From Prorocentrum cordatum (lineage: Eukaryota > Sar > Dinophyceae > Prorocentrales > Prorocentraceae): a stretch of DNA of 64,000 nt. The stretch is taken from the NCBI GenBank assembly GCA_963575745.1, contig CAUYUJ010015015.1:20001-84000 (forward strand). Direction: 5' to 3'. This document shows, piece by piece, positions 55,701 through 64,000 of the stretch. The notes beneath the pieces are model-generated. The model was not told the origin of the DNA, made no database searches, and saw only the letters and a program-made list of their open reading frames with translations. Position 1 is the first letter of the stretch. Each line of letters starts with the position of its first letter. Position numbers and translations under genes: made by a program.

Positions 55701-56755
55701 ACTCTTCTGTTATTCACGGCCCCCCTCCCTCCACACATCCTCTGCACCACTACTGCTCCATTCCCCCTCCTCAGGCGATCCGCTCGTGCTGTCGTTCGTC
55801 GATCGTCGTAAACCACCCCCCTCGCGACATATCCCAACAGTCGGCTCCACCGTCTGATGTTGGCGCCCGAGGCCATTAGAAAACGGCCCCACCGCCTGCT
55901 GCCGACGCCTGGGCAGACCACGGATCCAGCGGCCTAGAACTGGACGGCCGCCAACTGCACACAACCTCCTGGCCAGACACCTTCTGGACCCCCAGCCCGG
56001 GCATGTACACCCTCCTGTCCTGGCCAAGAAATCGCGTGGACCGGTCCAAAAACTGGTAGAGCCAGACTGGCATAGTTTACGTCCGCCTCCCAAATTAAAC
56101 ATCTCAGATCGGATTGATTCGGTTTTGTGCTACAAAGGTGCTGAAAGTATTATAGCCGCAGGCACGGCAGACGGACCGACATGGTCGAAACAAAATAAGA
56201 CAACCCAGAGCAAAAGCCATGCACAGAGACGGTGCGCCGCTGAGAGCTTCGGGTGAGCACAAGACTTGGAGGTCGTTGTAGATGTCATGTCATGGCGGTT
56301 CCACCATGGACAAGGCGCTGTCCTACCCTGTGACGCGAATATCGTGCATCGTGACGGGGCGGCCCTACAGTCAACCCGTATAGGAAGGATGCGCGGTAAT
56401 GATGCAAGGGCCTTGGATGGCCATGTTGACGATTTTCGGATGAGGTTGGCAAGCGGAAGTCGCAAGAATGGGCCGACAGGGGAGGATGCAAGAGTCACCT
56501 TGGAAAGTCGCTCGTGCTTGCTATGCGGTGTGGCTGTATTTCCTCACATGTACTGGCGAGGTATTGGCGATGCGGCGCGATCCCGCGACACCACCCGCTC
56601 CGGCCCCACGTGGGGAAGCGGGAAGCGGGAACGAAACAGCGGTGGGGGGGCTCGCCAGCGCCTCGGGCCCATGGAGGGCGGCGGGGCTCGCTGACACAAA
56701 AAATCGGCGGCGCAAGAGCCTCGCGCCGTGGTTCGGAGGAAGGCGGCCCGAGACC
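55700..56755. other. Unique sequence, no recognised gene
   Basis: Frames of 100-150 codons on both strands. The most natural-looking (about 55,930-56,060 +, LDGRQLHTTSWPDTFW) is short and unplaced. Possible exon debris, unproven. Confidence 0.35.
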
Positions 56756-56759
56756 AGAT

Positions 56760-56965
56760 GCAAACAAAAAACAGCATAAGCATGAGCTCGTGGTCCGCGC
56801 GGATCCGTTGGATCTGGGCCAGAAACCACTTCCCTGGCGCGCGGAGCGCGCCAGGGGCGGCGCCAGGGGCGCTGCCAGGGGGGCCCCAGCGCGGATCCAA
56901 GAAATCCGCGCGGACCGTCGAATTCCTTATGCTTATACAGTTTTCTTTTCTCCAAGAGACACTCC
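56760..56965. mobile_element. Foldback element, GGATTTCTTGGATCC family, copy C
   Basis: The left arm AGCATAAGCATGAGCTCG, GTCCGCGCGGATCCGTTGGA pairs with the right arm GCGCGGATCCAAGAAATCCG, CGCGGACCGTCGAATTCC, TTATGCTTAT. The loop has repeated GGCGCCAGGGGCG. Confidence 0.75.
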
Positions 56966-56967
56966 GC

Positions 56968-57300
56968 CTTCTCCTCCTCCTCCTCCTCCGCCTCCTCCTC
57001 CTCCTCCGCCTCAGCCTCCGCCTCCTCCTCCGCCTCCTCCGCCACCGCCTCCGCCTCCTCCTCCATCTCCTCCGCCTCCGCCTCCTCCTCCTCTCCTCCT
57101 TCGCCTCCTCCTCCTCCTCCTCCTCCTCCATTCCTCTTCCTTATGAATAACTTGGCCCTGTCGCGCCCCGAGACCGGTTTTTAGGGCGGGCCCGTCGTTT
57201 CGCCTGAGACTTTGCCTACTCCTCCTCCTCCTTCTCCCCCTCCTCCTCCTCCTCCTCCTCCTCCTCCTCCTCCTCCTCCTCCTCCTCTTCCTCCTCCTCA
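56968..57300 (+). repeat. Two (CCT)n arrays
   Basis: 56,968-57,135 (CCT with CCG) and 57,215-57,300 (CCT), separated by GTTTCGCCTGAGACTTTGCC-containing unique DNA. Confidence 0.9.
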
Positions 57301-57494
57301 TCGACCTAGTCAGGAGGAGGATCTCAAAATCGATGCCCAGACCCCAAGGGTCCACAATTCAAGCGCACCCGTTGCTGCCGCGCCGCGGGGCCGGCCAGAT
57401 TGCGACGAGGGGACTCCAAACAAAAGGGCCAACTGCTCACTCGTGTCTGGAAAGGCCCTCCTCCGAGTGGCTCAGAAGAAGACGCAGGCGCAGG

Positions 57495-57565
57495 AGAAAG
57501 AGGAGGAGGAGGAGGAGGAGGAATAGAAAGAGGATGGGGGGGAGGAGGAGGATGAGGAGGAGCCA
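57495..57565 (+). repeat. (GGA)n array
   Basis: AGGAGGAGGAGG, ~70 bp. Confidence 0.85.
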
Positions 57566-57599
57566 GACCGAGTGGTTCTCGTCGGCTGGCCAACGCATC

Positions 57600-57870
57600 C
57601 TATCGATAAACCTCGAACCCCCTGCCCCGAAGAGTAGCAATAGCAGCGAACGCAGATAAATAAAACACTGTGGTCCGAACAGTCGAAAGCGATAACGCGA
57701 CGCTCAGGAGCCGAAAGGCGGCCCTCGTCCAATTTGCTGCGACCGCTACACGAACCAGGAGGGGGCTCAATCAAGGCTCCGGCGCCCATCAAGCACACCT
57801 CACACCTCCACGCTCCAGACCACGGTCACCGAGCATGTGGCAACGGAACTGAGGCAGCAGAGGGAGCCCC
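57600..57870. other. Unique sequence
   Basis: Lies downstream of the LINE-like element on its strand and could hold its 3' end. No poly-A or tail repeat is recognised. Confidence 0.4.
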
Positions 57871-57872
57871 GA

Positions 57873-58541
57873 TCAGCTCGACCCCTGACAGGGCGATGGG
57901 GCCCCACAATGGCAGGAGGCGGGCCGCGAGACGCAAAGTACAGCGGGCCACGCTGATAAGTTGGTCCGCGTCCGCATTGGCAGCAGCCGAGCTGGCGCGC
58001 AATCCAATGGCGCGCGCTGCACCCGCGTCCGCCCAGTAGTTGCCCCGTCTGCGCCATCTCTCTTCACTGGAGATGCCCTGCTCATCAATGCCCCTGTGAG
58101 CAGCAACCTTCTGCGCGGGAAGGAGAGAGGAGGAAGTGGAGTAGCACTGGAGGTGGGCTCCAGGACTCCAGCATGCACGCGCCTGCCCGGAAGGTGAGCA
58201 TCCTTCGGCAGGCTGGCAAGCTTGACAACATCGTGACAGTCCGACCAAGCACGTGCGCGCCCCGGGGTGCTGAGCACGCGGGCCCACGCGTAGGCCGAGA
58301 ACGCCGCGCTCTGATGGGTCTGGGGAACAGGGGCCCAGACAGGAGCTCTGAATTCCGCAACGCCCCTACCGGCTCTGCCAACCATCGCGACACACGGCGC
58401 AGCTCGGCTTAATTCACGAATGGGATGTCTCGTGCACGAGCCGTCTATGAAGAGGCCCTCCCAGAGCTGCCTGTCCAGGGGGCCTCCAAGAGGGGGCCTG
58501 TTCAACACCGTGCCACACAACAACAGGACCATCCTCCGCAT
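57873..58541 (-). pseudogene. RNase H domain of LINE-like element
   Basis: LWEGLFIDGSC carries the first Asp (Asp33 of the frame), PVWAPVPQTHQSAAFSAYAW the second helix and ARAWSDCHDVV the third-strand Asp (Asp101). In this family the residue after QSA is normally Glu (QAAE/QSAE); here it is Ala, so activity would be lost. After residue ~110 the frame degenerates. Confidence 0.6.
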
Positions 58542-59002
58542 CAGTCGAGGGCCTCGGACAAAGGTCGGCGGGATGGGCGAAAGCCCCAGATCAAGGGGAG
58601 AAGTGGCGCACGGTCATCTCCTTCAACCTCGAGCGCCGCCGCAATTCTTCTGGCACGACCAAAGAGTTGCGCGAAGACAAAACACATTCCGCCTGACACG
58701 CCCAAATCCTGTGACAAAATGTTGTCTGGCTGCCCGCATAACTGGCAGCCTACATCCATCTGGTGGCCCAGCTGGAGCGCAAGCTCCTTCGTGAGAAAGG
58801 CTTCGGTGGCGAAAGTTCGAATCCCACCTTTCTCAAGGGCGCTGAACTTCTTGCTCGACGGGGCCTCCTTGACAACATCGTGACACAGACAGTGCTTAAC
58901 CCCTCTCTTGCTAGCAGGACCCCTCTCTAACATGCGAAAGTAGGCCTCCTTGCAAAGTTTGTTTGACGAGGGCGGTGAAGAACAAACCAAGGGGAATGTC
59001 AA
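58541..59002 (-). pseudogene. Linker between RT and RNase H, shifted frame
   Basis: GGIRTFATEAFLTKELALQL then VGCQLCGQPDN, a CxxC zinc-knuckle-like remnant often placed between RT and RNase H in these elements. The second half of the knuckle is not seen. Confidence 0.45.
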
Positions 59003-60036
59003 AGCCCCCGTCGTCTTTGATGGCCATGAAATCCCTCATTACCCAGCCAACCCTGGAAAGCGACATGCGCAGGGCGGCGGGAGGGCCAGCCACGCCGCGC
59101 CACGAACACGAGACCAAGCTAAAAACATCCGCCCAAGCAAGCCTGAGCTCAGGAAGACCAATAGCCCAAGGGAGCGCTCCAGACAGGGCGGGCCAAATCT
59201 CGTTCGACCACCTGATAGTGGGCGAGCAGGCGGCCCTCCAACACGGATCGGATTCGAGAATCGCCGACGCGGCGAGCGAACGAAGCTTCGAAAACGGTCG
59301 AACTGTGCTGGACAACCTACGACGAAGGAGGAAGTCGTAATCTGAGACCCCAGCGATCTCACCCCCGTAACTCGCGCCAGCAAGAGGGCCCGCAGAGAAA
59401 ACCTTGATGATGGCGCTTCTCTTAAGCACCTTACTCTGTCTGCGCAAGCGCTCGGTGCGCCTACAGGCAGCTGCAAGCCTAGACTTGAGCTCGGCACTCC
59501 TGTCTCCTGTCCTGAGCGTCCGACCAGCCGTGTAGTCCACGCATAGGTCGACAGCCGAAGAAACGAGATGGGTCGAGAGCACGGCCAACTGGGGCGACAC
59601 CTGCTCGCCCACGGTTCGAGACGAAGCATAAATGCAGGTCTTTTCCATGGCGAAGCTACAACCCAAGATATATCCCACCACGCCCTGAAACTGCCGCGCG
59701 CAGCTGACAACAGAGGGAACGACCTTCGAACGGGGGGGGGGGGGCAGCACTGGAAAGGCCGAGATCGTCAATGTAGACGTCAAGTTCAAGGATGGGCTGG
59801 CGAACGATGGTGTCGTAGCCCTCCATTCCGCGAACTCGAATGAACGCGGCGGCGACGCTGCACCCCGCCACCACCCCACTCAAAACGAAAGAGGGGCCTT
59901 CAACGATGCCGCCCAAGCTGAGGAAACGCCCGCAGCGATAGGTGAAGAGAGCAACTCGAGCGATGGCAGGCGGAAACTTGCGTCGAACGCATCTCTCCTG
60001 CAAGGCAGACAAGGAGATGCACTCATAAAACTTCAT
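58911..60036 (-). pseudogene. RT active-site half of LINE-like element
   Basis: Starts VFDLMKFYECISLSALQ. LDVYIDDLGLS carries the catalytic YIDD (residues 88-91 of the first frame, ~59,770). The frame breaks at a 13-G run (59,732-59,744), just after APPPP. The second frame continues with thumb/connection sequence: AACRRTERLRRQSKVLKRSA, GPLAGASYGGEIAGVSD, PTIRWSNEIWPALSG. It stops at 58,911. The homopolymer could be a true indel or a sequencing error. Confidence 0.65.
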
Positions 60037-60039
60037 CAG

Positions 60040-60281
60040 ATCAAAGACTTATACCGCTTGTAGGCTGATCGGACGTCATCCTCGCTGAGACGGGGGAGGG
60101 GCTTCAGGATCTGACCAGAGGGCACAGCCCCAAATCCCTGACCCCGCGGCGCACTAAACCAAACACCGTCAGCCCTCTGCAGCGAGAGGGGATCGACCAC
60201 AGTACTCCCTTTGGCACTAAGCGTGGTGGTTGGGGCCCAGGGGGCGGTCCGCCGTGCGCATCCGCAGGTGCAATCTCCCAC
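60040..60281 (-). pseudogene. N-terminal flank of the LINE-like RT
   Basis: LPRLSEDDVRSAYKRYKSLI resembles the 'LPxLTxxDVRxAxRSF' segment that precedes the RT core. It ends at a stop exactly where the RT active-site half begins in another frame (VFDLM), so the ~110-residue core that belongs between them is missing here. Confidence 0.5.
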
Positions 60282-60504
60282 ATGTGCGAGCCTGGAAAGG
60301 ATGCCCTGCCGGCCAGACGATCCCGCGGAGCGGAAGCGCGGTCACTCGATGTGGCACGAAGCCCGTCCTAGAAACCCAGTCCTCTCTGCGCCCCTGCCTC
60401 CGCCGCGCGAGGCGCGGAGAGTCGCCGCAGAGAGGAGTCCTCGGACAGGGCGGCGCGCGGTCGCAGCCAGAGCTGACGCACGAGCTTGTCCAGACGAAGG
60501 GGGA

Positions 60505-60560
60505 GGGAGGAGGAGGAGGAGGAGGAGGAGGAGGAGGAGGAGGAAGGGGAGAACAGGAGG
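60505..60560 (+). repeat. (GGA)n array
   Basis: GGAGGAGGAGG ~55 bp, between the two oppositely oriented RT parts. Confidence 0.9.
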
Positions 60561-60619
60561 GGCAGGGGGAGGGTGCGCTTCGTGATGATGCCCTTTCCGA
60601 ACTCGACGCCTTGGAGTCG

Positions 60620-60949
60620 GCCGCCGACCACTGTCGCCATTTTTCGCCCCTGGGAGATCAAGCGCTTGAGTGTCTTAGTATGGTCTTTGCTCTCATCGAA
60701 GCGGTGGGGCGCCTGCCGCCCCAGATTTCCGTCGTGCTCCTCGCCCTCCTCTCGAAGCCAGCTGGCGGCTTCAGGCCGATCGGGGTGTTCTGCTCCTGGT
60801 GCAGGGTCTGGGGTCGTCTTAGACGGCCCCTGGCCCTGCGCCGGCAGCAGCAGCGCCCCAAGAGGTACTGGGCTGCTGGCAAGCATCGAGGTGCGGCTGA
60901 TGTTGTTTGGAGACAGGCTGCCGCAAGTTATGACAGCACATACAAAGCA
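60620..60949 (+). pseudogene. RT core (fingers) of LINE-like element, inverted
   Basis: Open frame on +: ADHCRHFSPLGDQALECL, LPPQISVVLLALLSKPAGGF, RPIGVFCSWCRVWGRLRRPL, AADVVWRQAAASYDS. The 'LL.KP.GGFRPIG.F ... WGR.RRP ... VWRQA' pattern is the RT fingers region of this family. It is on the strand opposite to the rest of the element. Confidence 0.65.
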
Positions 60950-61615
60950 GCCCAGGGGCGACTCAGACCGTCCTGGCGAGGTCGCCATGGCAATCCCAGA
61001 CTTGCCGCGACAGCCTCCAGTGGGCCTCTTGGGGGCTGGCGGCAAGTCCGAGTACGGGCGGCCACTTCCAACCCTGCCTGCCCGCTGGCAAGCTCAATCC
61101 ATACCCTGGTTCTTATCCTACCCCTCCTCTTCCTCCGCGTATCCCCCCTTGGCATTACTCTCCCCGTGCCCCCAATCATTCAACCTGCCAGCGGAAGTGA
61201 AACTACATTGCGCCACTCTGGCATGATTGCAAGGGCCGCCAGCACGCTGCCAGGAGCCAGTGTGAAAACCACGGGCCCAAGGGCGCGCGCACGGCGGGGG
61301 GCGCAAGTCCCATCGCGTTGGCTCTGACCATGCCGACGCTTCGAGACCCCTACGCCCCTTGCCATCATTATTAAAACGGTTCGCGTCGCAATGAATCGAA
61401 CCGGCTTTCCCACCACCTCGTCGGCGATGGGGGCCGCCAACACCCAAGAGCTCGGCGTCCAGAAGGCCACATCGCTGGCAACCCATGCGCAAGCGTCAAC
61501 GGAGGTAGCGCCATGGAGGCAGTCTGAATCGATCACCCGCCGGGTCCCCCCTTTTCCCCTCATCGCCCCACCACGCACCGTCATTCAAAGGCGCTGAGGC
61601 GGCAACGACGCGAAG
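60950..61615. other. Unique sequence, no recognised gene
   Basis: Frames of 75-135 codons without motifs. Confidence 0.4.
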
Positions 61616-61619
61616 CACG

Positions 61620-62210
61620 CCTAGTGGCCCCATTGGGAGCTCCACCGAAGGCCCTGGTGGCACAGGCCGCATGCGCCCGACGCCCATTTTGGGGCACACC
61701 TCTCACACGGTCCGTGGCCCCATGAGGAGCTTCACCGAGGACCCCAGTGGCACAGGCCGCATGCGCCCGACGCCCTTTTGGGGCACACCGTCACACGGTT
61801 CGTTGCCCGATTGGGAATTCCATCGAAGGCCCCAGTGGCACAGGCCGTATGCGCCCGATACACATTTTGGCAAACACCCCTCACACGGTTCGTTGCCCGA
61901 TTTGAAAGTTCCACCGAAGGCCCCAGTGGCACAGGCCGCATGCGCCCGACGCCCATGTTGGCACACCCCTTACACGGTTCGTGGCAACATAGGGAGCTCC
62001 ACCGAAAGCCCCAGTGGCACAGGCCGCATCCGCACGACGCCCATTCTGGCACACCTCTCACATGGTTCGTGGCCCCATAGGGAGTTCCACCGAAGACCTC
62101 AGTGGGACAGGCAGCATGAGCCCGACACCCATTTTGGAGCGAGCACACACACACACACACACCACACGGTTCGTGGCCCCATAGGGAGCTCCACCGATAG
62201 CGGTACCCAC
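61620..62210 (-). repeat. 79-bp satellite, about 7 copies, reverse
   Basis: GGGAGCTCCACCGAAGGCCC with GGCACAGGCCGCATGCGCCC and CACACGGTTCGTGGCCCC every ~78-83 bp. This is the reverse complement of 54,000-55,225. A (CA)n run lies at 62,145-62,163. Confidence 0.9.
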
Positions 62211-62305
62211 AACGCGGTACTCACAACTGCGTATGGTTGGGCCCTTCGCGAGGATAATGTTTGGTCGGACGGCGGGGGTGTCAGCCTATCCCCTGTTGTG
62301 CGCAG

Positions 62306-62372
62306 GGCAACCATCCCTGACAAAAAATACAACATGCACCTTGCAGTTTAATCTGGATCATGCGCGGCCATT
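62306..62372 (+). repeat. CCATCCCTGACAAAAAATAC repeat, copy 1
   Basis: AACCATCCCTGACAAAAAAT and GGATCATGCGCGGCCA match 62,915-62,981 (CACCATCCCTTGTAAAAACA, GGAACATGCGCAGCCA). Confidence 0.65.
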
Positions 62373-62514
62373 CAAGTAGTTTTTGGCAGGGCCGGCGGGG
62401 GTGGTGGCACGTGGCCTGCTGTGCGCAGGCCCACCAGACACAATGATGGGCATTACTTTTCGACAAGGATGGCGGGGGCCGACATGTGTCCCGATGTGTG
62501 CTGTCATATGCGCA

Positions 62515-62690
62515 GGCGCACCTGACGCACTCTGCACGTGCCCCGAACGTGGCGCACCTGGCGCGACTGGAGTGTGCGGCACACCTGCACGTGGCGCATC
62601 TGGCGCACCATGCGTGCCTGGCACACTTGGGCCCCCGGGGTGCCTGGCGCGCGTGGCGCCCCTGGCACGCGTGGCGCACCTCGCCCAAAT
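62515..62690 (+). repeat. Loose CTGGCGCAC minisatellite
   Basis: GGCGCACCTGGCGCGACTGG and similar: decayed relative of the 36,562-38,000 array. Confidence 0.75.
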
Positions 62691-62707
62691 GTCGCGCTCC
62701 TGAGGTC

Positions 62708-62830
62708 GGCTTTGGCCCCCAGTAGCTGTTCATCCAAAGACGGCCGCTGAACATGCTCAGGCTCAGGCGCATGAACATGTGTTGGAAGGGCGGGTGGGGG
62801 TGAGCTGGAGGGCTTGCGGGCGGGTGGGAA
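62708..62830 (+). repeat. Window-end dispersed repeat, copy 2
   Basis: TTTGGCCCCCAGTAGCTGTT, CCGCTGAACATGCTCAGGCT, ATGTGTTGGAAGGGCGGG match 1-105 and 63,222-63,330. Confidence 0.8.
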
Positions 62831-62914
62831 GCTTGACCACTGTTCCCTATCAATAAACACCCCCTCCCCCAGGCGACTGGGGGCCAACCAGGGTGCATGC
62901 CGACCCCCACCCCA

Positions 62915-62981
62915 CCATCCCTTGTAAAAACAATGCAAACCACACTCTGTCTCCTAATTCGGAACATGCGCAGCCAACCCG
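62915..62981 (+). repeat. CCATCCCTTGTAAAAACAAT repeat, copy 2
   Basis: Second copy of 62,306-62,372. A truncated third (CACCATCCGTCAAAAACC) starts at ~62,993. Confidence 0.65.
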
Positions 62982-63029
62982 ATGCGCCCCCCCCACCATC
63001 CGTCAAAAACCATACAGAGTACGCTTTGC

Positions 63030-63222
63030 GGCGGCGGCGGCGGCTGCGGCGGCTGCGGCGGCGGCTGCGGCGGCTGCGGCGGCGGCGGCGGCGGCGGCTG
63101 CGGCGGCTGAGGCGCGGCGACGGCGGCGGCGGCGGCGGCGGTAGCGGTGGCGGCAGCGGCTGCGGCGGCGGTTTGGCAGAGGGGCGGCGGCGGCGGCGGG
63201 GCGCGGGGGCGGCGGCGGCGGA
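63030..63222 (+). repeat. (GCG)n / GGCTGC microsatellite
   Basis: GGCGGCGGCGG with CTGCGG variants, ~190 bp. Poly-Ala/Arg/Gly frames are artefacts. Confidence 0.95.
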
Positions 63223-63330
63223 TTGGCCCCCAGTAGCTGCCCATCCCAAGACGACTGCTGAATATGCTGAGGCTCGGGCCCGACTCGGGTGCTACGTATG
63301 TGTTGGGAGGGGGCGGGGAGGGGGTAACTT
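63222..63330 (+). repeat. Window-end dispersed repeat, copy 3
   Basis: TTGGCCCCCAGTAGCTGCCC, GACTGCTGAATATGCTGAGG, GTGTTGGGAGGGGGCGGGG. Confidence 0.8.
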
Positions 63331-63394
63331 GACCCCTCCCCCTACCCCCCCCCCCTGGACCTGGACGGGGGGCGCGGCGAGGCGTTGTAGCGTC

Positions 63395-63690
63395 CAAGAT
63401 GGCCCGAGACCGCTCCAAGAGGGCCCATGAGAGTCCAAGATGAGCTCCGAGATGGCTCAAGATAGCGCACGATGCCTCAAGATGGCTCCCAAGATACTCC
63501 AAAAGTCCCCGAAAATGTTCCAAGACGGCTTCAAGAGGCCTCGAGACCTCCAGGGAGGCCCCCCAAGAAGCCAACGTCCTTCAAAAACCGAAGGAACATC
63601 AAAAAGTTGTGGTTTCTCGCCTTTTCGCTTCCGATGGCCATCCGATGCCTCAAGATGACTCCATGATGGCCCAAGAGGGACCCAGGAGAG
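63395..63690 (-). repeat. Family A minisatellite, reverse, with one island
   Basis: CAAGATGGCCCGAGACC-type units; the island near 63,565-63,640 (CCTTCAAAAACCGAAGG, CTCGCCTTTTCGCTTCCGAT) resembles those at 40-41 kb. Confidence 0.65.
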
Positions 63691-63744
63691 GGACACATTG
63701 AGCGCGCGCGCACACACACAAGCGCGAGCGAACACACCCACACA

Positions 63745-63753
63745 TAGACAGAC

Positions 63754-63836
<83 letters not shown>

Positions 63837-63846
63837 GGGGGCAGGC

Positions 63847-63891
<45 letters not shown>

Positions 63892-63912
63892 CACACACAC
63901 ACACACACACCC
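63745..63912 (+). repeat. (CAGA)n then (CA)n microsatellite
   Basis: GACAGACAGACA interrupted once by GGGGGCAGG, then ACACACAC. The last ~90 bp of the window show nothing. Confidence 0.95.
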
Positions 63913-64000
63913 GTCATCATTCGACGCGGCGATGGCTTGCAATCACCAGTTGTATGATGCCATGCGGTCAAGGCGACACACGGACGCACCTACGCACGCA

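Larger units (their letters stand above)
57873..60949 (-). mobile_element. Decayed LINE-like element with RT and RNase H, rearranged
   Basis: Minus-strand order: N-terminal flank (60,281-60,040), RT active-site half (60,036-58,911), Cys-containing linker (59,002-58,541), RNase H (58,541-57,873). The RT core (60,620-60,949) is on +. Four or more frameshifts. The RT/RNase H pair matches a family abundant in dinoflagellate genomes. No endonuclease seen. Confidence 0.65.

Noticed and set aside
58800-58845. tRNA-like GAAAGTTCGAATCCCACC
   Set aside because: Looks like a T-arm, but no acceptor, D or anticodon arms fit, and it lies in decayed RT linker sequence.

Overview
The window reads as nuclear DNA of a dinoflagellate. 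It is GC-rich and packed with microsatellites, minisatellites and short foldback elements. The only protein-level homology I recognise is to retroelement families common in dinoflagellate genomes: a DIRS-like element with a tyrosine recombinase, and RT/RNase H elements with a YIDD motif. No bacterial operon logic, rRNA, tRNA or spliced-leader gene is visible. A Prorocentrum-type genome would fit the composition, but the species is inference. A 100-base N gap (24,698-24,797) marks a scaffold join.

Layout. 1-3,320: a short repeat shared with the right end, then 2.3 kb of degenerate CCCTAA telomere-like DNA. 3,320-13,170: foldback elements and two composite repeat families. In each, a conserved 75-120 bp island sits inside a short minisatellite: family A, 11-12 bp units of TTGGGGCC type; family B, about 18 bp units of CACCACAGCGCC type. 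13,170-25,630: mostly unique DNA with nested MITE-like elements, CCT/CAT compound microsatellites, a 154-bp satellite, the gap and a 0.57 kb GA tract. 25,630-33,000: the DIRS-like retroelement. 33,000-39,400: MITE copies, a 102-bp satellite (13 copies) and a 1.4 kb 9-bp minisatellite. 39,400-44,230: families A and B again. 44,230-53,000: long CAT arrays, a truncated RT fragment and a 316-bp tandem repeat. 53,000-62,200: a 79-bp satellite in two opposite orientations, on either side of a decayed LINE-like element (57.9-60.95 kb). 62,200-64,000: short repeats, GGC and CAGA arrays.

How the coding parts relate. The DIRS-like element has every expected part, but in an impossible arrangement. Gag and the N-terminal half of RT read on +. 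The C-terminal half of RT, RNase H and the recombinase read on -. One inversion of about 29,780-33,000 would restore gag-RT-RH-YR on the minus strand. The LINE-like element is broken in a similar way: its RT core is on the strand opposite to the rest. I see no convincing host gene. Most long open frames come from trinucleotide arrays or from satellites whose unit is a multiple of three.
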